Below are positions 8,173-12,486 of a stretch of 12,486 nucleotides of DNA, in pieces (position 1 is the first letter of the stretch; each line of letters opens with the position of its first letter). The notes under the pieces are model-generated. The model did no database searches, was not told the DNA's origin, and was given only the letters and a program-made list of their open reading frames with translations. The stretch covers positions 1 to 12,486 of the forward strand of contig JAGGWI010000148.1 in NCBI GenBank assembly GCA_021157505.1. Reading direction: 5' to 3'. The position numbers were made by a program, and so were the translations under genes. This DNA is from Desulfuromusa sp. GTDB lineage: Bacteria > Desulfobacterota > Desulfuromonadia > Desulfuromonadales > Geopsychrobacteraceae.

Positions 8173-8178
8173 GCGACT

Positions 8179-8228
8179 ATTGTGCATCAAAATGAACAAT
8201 GGTCAAGACTTTTTTGCAATTTATTGCA
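8179..8228 (-). promoter_or_regulatory. Candidate promoter and palindrome upstream of the DUF4143 ATPase
   Basis: On the minus strand TTGACC (8206-8201) is followed after 16 bases by CACAAT (8184-8179), a modest promoter match. It lies only about six bases before the preferred ATG, so the message would be nearly leaderless, which agrees with the missing ribosome site. Immediately upstream is a two-armed palindrome, TGCAAT-TT-ATTGCA (8215-8228), that could be an operator. Both calls come from pattern reading alone. Confidence 0.35.
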
Positions 8229-8904
8229 TTTTAGTCGGAACAGATCTTTTAAAAAGCAATTTTAAAACGGAACCTTATCATAACGGGGTTAAGCTCCGTG
8301 CTGCGAAGTTTCTTAATTTTAAAAATTATCAGACGCTTGATAATTGGCTGCACTTCTCAAAGTTTCCAAAAATATAAAAATAATTGATCCGTACTTTCGA
8401 GCAAATAGGCCAAAATGGATTAATGTTTTCAGGGAAATGTTCGAACATATTAAATCTGGGATGCACCAACTTGAAGAGATAGAAATTGAATTGGTGGCGT
8501 CACTAGATGTACATAATTGTCCAGCGGCAGTTTTCTATAAAGAAGAATGTTTGCGGCACTTGAGTGATATTTTGCCACAGGGGCTAAGATGGACCATTAT
8601 GAGATGGGGGGGCATAAAAACAATGGGGAGCAACTACACAATTAGATACATTCTGACAGAATTTGGGGGAATAAAGTTGGATCCAGGCTTTGATGAAAGT
8701 CTGTCGGTTGGCGCTAATACTGAATTTACGGTATTAGGGAGAAAACGCTACAACTTGCGCTGCTTTATCCCCACAGGCAAGCGTGAAGCGTCAAAAAGCC
8801 ACCAGAGAAAAATATGGGTGTCCAGTAATATGGTTACTTCTCCCACGCATCTATCTCCTGTCCCGGTAGCGGTTCAAAAAATTCTGAGGGAACTGAACCT
8901 TTAG
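8192..8904 (+). pseudogene. Frameshifted remnant of an unidentified gene
   Basis: Two overlapping plus-strand reading frames look like parts of one gene. The first runs from ATG 8192 to a stop at 8375-8377 and ends DNWLHFSKFPKI. The second is open from 8344 to 8904 and contains KNIKIIDPYFRANRPKWINV. Adding a single A to the A5 run at 8368-8372 joins them smoothly as SKFPKNIKIIDPYFR, so a one-base deletion (or a sequencing error) is the simplest reading. The conceptual product is about 238 residues. I do not recognise the family for certain. IKIIDPYFR and RYILTEFGGIKLDPGFDE faintly recall phospholipase-D-like or MIT-C-like domains, without a visible HKD motif. The last 70 or so bases are antisense to the antitoxin gene, so the native C-terminus may be lost. 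No ribosome site precedes 8192, and the 5' end overlaps the ATPase promoter area. Confidence 0.5.
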
Positions 8905-9058
8905 CGATTCCGGGAGTACGCTTTATGACTGGAGCAATAGGTACCAGTTTTGCGTAAGGCTTTCCCGCCTTTGCAATAATGATCTCTTCTCCGGTATGAG
9001 CCCGCGATAACAACCGGGAAAATTGTGTTTTTGCTTCATGAACATTTATAATTTGCAT
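8834..9058 (-). CDS. Phd/YefM-family antitoxin, no adjacent toxin
   Basis: This family makes small proteins that neutralise a partner toxin, usually a VapC/PIN or Doc/RelE type, and repress their own operon. The 74-residue protein begins MQIINVHEAKTQFSRLLSRA, followed by GEEIIIAKAGKPYAKLVPI, the standard N-terminal DNA-binding half. It ends FFEPLPGQEIDAWEK, the toxin-binding tail typical of antitoxins paired with PIN-domain toxins. The start at 9058 is chosen because AGGGAG lies about nine bases upstream; a GTG at 9064 is too close to that site. The toxin gene normally follows the antitoxin directly, but downstream on this strand there is only sequence antisense to a decayed gene, then the ATPase promoter. 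It is therefore an orphan antitoxin. It looks complete and unmutated. Confidence 0.9.
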   Translation of the reverse strand: MQIINVHEAKTQFSRLLSRAHTGEEIIIAKAGKPYAKLVPIAPVIKRTPGIAKGSVPSEFFEPLPGQEIDAWEK

Positions 9059-9072
9059 AATCACTATCTCCC

Positions 9073-9093
9073 TTAGTCTATTGACTTAGTCAA
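9073..9093. promoter_or_regulatory. Candidate autoregulatory operator of the antitoxin gene
   Basis: TTGACTTAGTCAA at 9081-9093 is a perfect palindrome with six-base arms and one central base. It is centred about 29 bases upstream of the antitoxin ATG. The half-site TTAGTC recurs at 9073-9078 and 9086-9091, 13 bases apart, and its complement GACTAA is at 9124-9129. Phd/YefM proteins typically bind short palindromes in their own promoter, so this is the likely operator. A clear -35/-10 pair could not be assigned. Confidence 0.55.
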
Positions 9094-9245
9094 CCACCGA
9101 TTCCTTTTCACGACAATAGGCACGACTAAAAGTAAAAAAGGGGGCATCCAGGATAAGTAGAGTCAAGGGGAAAACGGATGACAAGATCTGGCACAAGTAG
9201 CTGCTCCCTGTCTTGCAAGAACTGGTGGCAAGAAATATACCTTTT

Positions 9246-10502
9246 TCACTCTTCCGACACAGAGATAATCAGTTCGATCTCTTCGATCCGTCGATCTTCC
9301 ATCCTGCGTACTCGAAACTGGAGGTTCCCCGCTTCACAGGAGTCCCCTTCAACGGGAATTTTTCCCATAATCTGCATCAGATACCCGGCCAAGGTGGTGA
9401 CGTGTTCTTCAGGAAGATTTAAACCGAGGCGGCGGTTCAACTCTCGCAGGGGCATTGCCGCATCGATCAGGTAGTGACCGACCTCAAGCTCCCTGAAATC
9501 CAGTTCTTCCGTATCATATTCATCATGGATTTCACCGACAATTTCCTCGACAACATCTTCAAGGGTCACAATCCCTTCCATTCCACCATACTCATCCACA
9601 ACAATGGCTAAATGTTCGTGCTTCTTTTTAAACCGCTGGAGAAGTACACCAATCCGTTTTGATTCGGGCACATAATAGGGTTTACGGCATAGATCTTTGA
9701 GACAAAATTGTTCCGGTCGAGTGATATAATCGAGAACATCCTTGGCAAGAAACACACCGACAATACTGTCAAGGTTCTCATTGAACACCGGAAAGCGAGA
9801 ATGGCGTTTCTCCTGAATCGCCACCAGAACATCCTGAAAGCTGGCGGAGATATCGATACCGATGACCTCCGTCCGTGGTATCATAATATCGCGAATGCGG
9901 GTTTCCGACAGATCAAAAATCCCATGCAACATTCGCCGTTGTTCGGCGGCAACCACCCCCGATTCCTCCCCCACCTCAATCATCGCTTTAATTTCATCTT
10001 CAGAAACAGACAGTTTTTCCCCTTCCTTTTTACGGATAAAACTTGTCATCAACCGGGAAATAGAAGAAACCACAAAAATAACCGGGGCCAGAATCCAGAC
10101 AACGAAACGGATCGGATTCAACACCAGAAATGACATTTTCTCCGGATATTGAGCCGCATAGGTTTTGGGACAAACTTCAGAAAAAATCAACAGGATGGGG
10201 GTTAAAATCAGCACCGTCAGCAGTTCGCCCCCTTCACCGAAGTAGCTGACACAGAGCCCGGTAGCAATAACAGAAGCGGCAATATTCACCAGATTATTAC
10301 CAATCAGAATTCCACTCAGCAAGCGATCAGGATTATTCAGCAGAGCTGCCAGTTTATCGGCTCCAGGACGTTGTTTTTGCTGCAGAAAACGCACCCTCAA
10401 CTTATCAAGAGAGAGCAATGCAGTTTCAGAACCGGAAAAAAACCCGGAAAGAATCAGCAATATCAGTAAGGCCAACAAGCGCCACGATATTTCGTCAGTC
10501 AT
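9246..10502 (-). CDS. CNNM/DUF21 membrane protein with CBS pair and CorC/HlyC domain (hemolysin-C family)
   Basis: Proteins of this architecture are inner-membrane proteins linked to magnesium and cobalt handling (CorC/MpfA/YhdP group); older annotations call them hemolysins. The 418-residue protein has an N-terminal DUF21/CNNM domain (about 5-190) with SGFFSGSETAL (19-29), GNNLVNIAAS (68-77) and SEVCPKTYAA (108-117), and three or four hydrophobic helices (about 7-22, 66-88, 94-108, 132-150). A CBS pair spans about 205-330, including DEYGGMEGIVTLEDVVEEIV (303-322), and a CorC/HlyC domain covers about 335-415. I chose ATG 10502 because GGAG lies five bases upstream; a TTG at 10505 is too close to that site. 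The gene is transcribed away from ligA. The substrate cannot be told from sequence, so no symbol is given. Confidence 0.92.
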   Translation of the reverse strand: MTDEISWRLLALLILLILSGFFSGSETALLSLDKLRVRFLQQKQRPGADKLAALLNNPDRLLSGILIGNNLVNIAASVIATGLCVSYFGEGGELLTVLILTPILLIFSEVCPKTYAAQYPEKMSFLVLNPIRFVVWILAPVIFVVSSISRLMTSFIRKKEGEKLSVSEDEIKAMIEVGEESGVVAAEQRRMLHGIFDLSETRIRDIMIPRTEVIGIDISASFQDVLVAIQEKRHSRFPVFNENLDSIVGVFLAKDVLDYITRPEQFCLKDLCRKPYYVPESKRIGVLLQRFKKKHEHLAIVVDEYGGMEGIVTLEDVVEEIVGEIHDEYDTEELDFRELEVGHYLIDAAMPLRELNRRLGLNLPEEHVTTLAGYLMQIMGKIPVEGDSCEAGNLQFRVRRMEDRRIEEIELIISVSEE

Positions 10503-11009
10503 CAATACTCCAAAAAGGGGGAATAAGCTGCACTCCTACGATAACACCTACTTAATGCCGGAGTTTAGCGCAAACCCGGTCAAAGGGAAAGAGCTTGCTT
10601 TGCACCAGATTGATCGACATGCTATAAGCCGACTTAAAATAGCTCGTAACTATTCAGCTCAATATCATAAAGCACCAAGGAGAGGGGACTGATTTTATTT
10701 TTCATCGTTTCAATGCTAGGAGATTGTCGGACTATCAGGGCTGAGGCGAAAATTTGATCGTTTGAATTCAGATTTTGGCTCATTTGAGAGTAATAGCCAT
10801 AGCTATTGGTCGAAAAGGAGCTGAAATATGGGCCAAACGGACGAATTTGCAGCCAGCTCATTGATAGTCCGACAGCCTCCTAGGGACAGAATGATTTTCG
10901 AAAAATAACTCGAAAAAAATCAGTCCCTTGGTTCGGTGAAAAATTTAATTTGTCTCCCGGATTTGAAACGCCAACCTAAATCCAGATAACCCCAAGGAAC
11001 ACCGTAAAT
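10503..11009. other. Divergent intergenic region between the CNNM/CorC gene and ligA
   Basis: This gap holds no convincing gene. Its central half is the large palindrome at 10674-10932. The flank next to the CNNM/CorC gene (10503-10673) shows no clear promoter; TTGACC on the minus strand near 10580 lacks a well-spaced -10 box. The flank next to ligA (10933-11009) contains TTGAAA-N16-GATAAC ending at 10990, too near the ribosome site to be a sure promoter. Confidence 0.5.
10674..10932. repeat. 259-bp imperfect palindrome, probable MITE-like or IS-derived element
   Basis: The ends are ACCAAGG (10674-10680) and CCTTGGT (10926-10932), each followed inward by GGGACTG or GACTGATTTT; the left arm carries about six extra bases. 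An inner pair of 22-bp arms at 10716-10737 and 10862-10883 matches at 20 positions and contains the exact core TGTCGGACTATCA. Both copies are centred on 10799.5, the centre of a perfect hairpin AATAGC-CATA-GCTATT (10792-10807). Weaker matching continues between these (for example CGTTTG in both arms). The whole could fold as one long cruciform or RNA hairpin. No transposase is encoded and no clear target duplication was seen. A short minus-strand reading frame across it is symmetric repeat DNA rather than a credible gene. Confidence 0.7.
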
Positions 11010-12486
11010 ATGACATCTGATCAACTCGAAAATGCGCAGCAACAGCACCAGGAACTTTCACAACAACTCCATCATCACAACTATAGCTATCATGCCCTTG
11101 ATCGACCCGAGATTACAGATACCGAATACGATCAATTGATGGGCAAACTGCTTGAAATAGAGAAACAGTATCCAGAACTGATCACCTCAGACTCCCCTTC
11201 ACAACGGGTTGGCAGTACACCGTTAAATAGTTTTCCAGCAGCAACCCATGCCTCCCCGATGCTGTCACTTGAAAATGCTTTCAATGAATCTGATCTGCAC
11301 GATTTTGATACCAGAATTAAGCGATTCCTCTCTCGAACAGAGGATCTGGAATATACTTGTGAGCCGAAGTTGGACGGTGTTGCGGTTGCTCTGACCTATC
11401 AACAGGGAAAACTGATTCGTGGGGCGACCCGTGGAAATGGGGTAACGGGGGAAGATGTTACTCAAAACATTCGGACGATTGGTGCAATCCCTCTGCAGTT
11501 ACAAAATAATTTTCCCGAACGGTTGGAAGTCCGGGGCGAAATCTATATGGAACTGGATCCGTTTCGCAAATTGAACCAGCAGCGCCGTGCAGAAGGGGAG
11601 GCAACCTTTGCCAACCCGAGGAATCTGACCGCGGGAAGTCTGCGCCAACTAGACGCCCGCCTCACGGCAAGCCGCCCATTAACTATCAGTTGTTACGGTA
11701 GTGGGGAAATTTCTGCTGTCGATTCGACCACCCACGATCAACTGCTGCAAGCTTTTCGCCATTGGGGGCTGAAAGTCAATCTGGAGATGGTCCACGTTGC
11801 AAAAAATATCGAAGCGGTAATTTCCCGTTATAAGGAACTGCAAAGTCTGCGCGAGCAACTCCCTTATGAAATCGATGGCATGGTGGTGAAAGTTAACAGC
11901 CGCTCGTTGCAACAGGAGTTGGGTGAAAAAAGTCGCACCCCCCGCTGGGCAATTGCCTGCAAGTTCCCGGCGCGACAGGAAGAAACCATATTGGAATCGG
12001 TTCGCCTGCAGGTTGGTCGAACTGGAGCAGTCACCCCGGTTGCTAATCTCCGTCCGGTCAACGTCAGCGGTGTCATCGTCTCCAGCGCCAGCCTCCATAA
12101 TTGGGATGAGATTGCCCGACTTGGAGTTATGATTGGTGATACGGTTGTCGTTGAGCGAGCCGGAGACGTCATCCCCGATATCGTCAGGGTTATCACTGAA
12201 AAACGGACCGGCGATGAACTATCAATCCAGGAACCGACACGTTGCCCGGTTTGTGATTCACCCCTGATACGTGAACTGGATGAAGTTATACCCCGCTGTC
12301 AAAATGTGAACTGCCCTGCCCGGCTCAAAGAATCACTCAAACACTTCTGTTCACGCAATGCTATGAATATAGAAGGGCTGGGTGATCGTCTGCTTGATCA
12401 GATGTTGCGCCTTGATCTGGTCAAAAATATAGCCGATCTCTACCGCCTGAATAAAGACGACCTGTTCCAATTTGACCGGATGGGAG
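11010..12486 (+). CDS. ligA: NAD+-dependent DNA ligase LigA (3' end beyond window)
   Basis: LigA seals nicks during replication and repair, using NAD+ to adenylate itself. The 492 codons present cover most of a protein that is usually about 670 residues. They include the Ia domain with YSYHALDRPEITDTEYDQLM (25-44), the nucleotidyltransferase motif EPKLDG with the adenylated lysine at 120, RGNGVTGEDVT (141-151) and EIDGMVVKV (287-295). An OB fold follows around 318-405 (VGRTGAVTPVANL, 335-347), then a four-cysteine zinc finger (C412, C415, C430, C435) and the first helix-hairpin-helix repeats (MNIEGLGDRLLDQML). The remaining HhH repeats and BRCT domain lie past the right edge. The ATG at 11010 has AAGGA (10994-10998) eleven bases upstream. 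It diverges from the CNNM/CorC gene. Confidence 0.97.
   Translation, partial: MTSDQLENAQQQHQELSQQLHHHNYSYHALDRPEITDTEYDQLMGKLLEIEKQYPELITSDSPSQRVGSTPLNSFPAATHASPMLSLENAFNESDLHDFDTRIKRFLSRTEDLEYTCEPKLDGVAVALTYQQGKLIRGATRGNGVTGEDVTQNIRTIGAIPLQLQNNFPERLEVRGEIYMELDPFRKLNQQRRAEGEATFANPRNLTAGSLRQLDARLTASRPLTISCYGSGEISAVDSTTHDQLLQAFRHWGLKVNLEMVHVAKNIEAVISRYKELQSLREQLPYEIDGMVVKVNSRSLQQELGEKSRTPRWAIACKFPARQEETILESVRLQVGRTGAVTPVANLRPVNVSGVIVSSASLHNWDEIARLGVMIGDTVVVERAGDVIPDIVRVITEKRTGDELSIQEPTRCPVCDSPLIRELDEVIPRCQNVNCPARLKESLKHFCSRNAMNIEGLGDRLLDQMLRLDLVKNIADLYRLNKDDLFQFDRMG

Noticed and set aside
9210..9245. TCTTGC/GCAAGA inverted repeat after the CNNM/CorC gene as a terminator
   Set aside because: Six-base arms with an 11-base loop and no following T run; too weak to call.
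9178..9474. 98-codon plus-strand reading frame
   Set aside because: Mostly antisense to the end of the CNNM/CorC gene and rich in low-complexity serine and arginine; a shadow frame.
10634..10861. 75-codon minus-strand reading frame across the palindrome
   Set aside because: It lies almost wholly in inverted-repeat DNA, has no ribosome site and no recognisable protein features. It might be a relic of element coding sequence, but I cannot support it as a gene.
10955..10990. TTGAAA-N16-GATAAC as the ligA promoter
   Set aside because: Transcription would begin at the ribosome site itself, leaving almost no leader; possible but not supportable.

Overview
The window reads as chromosomal DNA of a Gram-negative, meso-diaminopimelate-containing bacterium. 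A delta-proteobacterium of the Desulfuromonadales (Geobacter, Desulfuromonas or Pelobacter relatives) is my best guess. The reasons are the compact cell-wall gene order, a MurE with the DNPR diaminopimelate-type motif, a division transpeptidase ending in a PASTA domain, and a CNNM/CBS/CorC protein beside an NAD+-dependent ligase. No 16S or other decisive marker is present, so the taxonomic call is inference.

Region 1 (about 1-6931, all minus strand) is the start of a division and cell wall (dcw) cluster. In transcription order it is mraZ, rsmH, ftsL, ftsI, murE, murF, mraY, with mraY running off the left edge. The genes are separated by only a few bases or overlap, so they very probably form one operon. 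A near-consensus sigma70 promoter (TTGACA-N17-TATATT, 6903-6931) precedes mraZ. Between it and the mraZ start lie three copies of GTGTCAA on the minus strand at an exact 10-bp period, in the position and spacing of MraZ autoregulatory boxes. The operon encodes its own regulator (MraZ), a 16S rRNA methyltransferase (RsmH), two septal proteins (FtsL, FtsI), the last two Mur ligases of UDP-MurNAc-pentapeptide synthesis, and the enzyme that moves that precursor to the lipid carrier.

Region 2 (about 7060-9100) is a small accessory patch. It holds an AAA+ ATPase with a DUF4143 C-terminus (minus), a decayed plus-strand gene carrying an apparent one-base frameshift in an A run and an uncertain 3' end, and a complete Phd/YefM-type antitoxin (minus) with no toxin gene in its usual place. 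The antitoxin has a palindromic operator candidate just upstream. This patch looks like a scar of past insertion and loss between the dcw cluster and housekeeping genes.

Region 3 (9246-12486) contains a CNNM/CBS/CorC-type membrane protein (minus) and, divergently, ligA for the NAD+-dependent DNA ligase (plus, cut off by the right edge after 492 codons). The roughly 500-bp gap between them is largely filled by a 259-bp imperfect palindrome (10674-10932) whose inner arms are centred on a small perfect hairpin. It is best explained as a MITE-like or insertion-sequence-derived element. No tRNA, rRNA, CRISPR array or intact transposase was seen.
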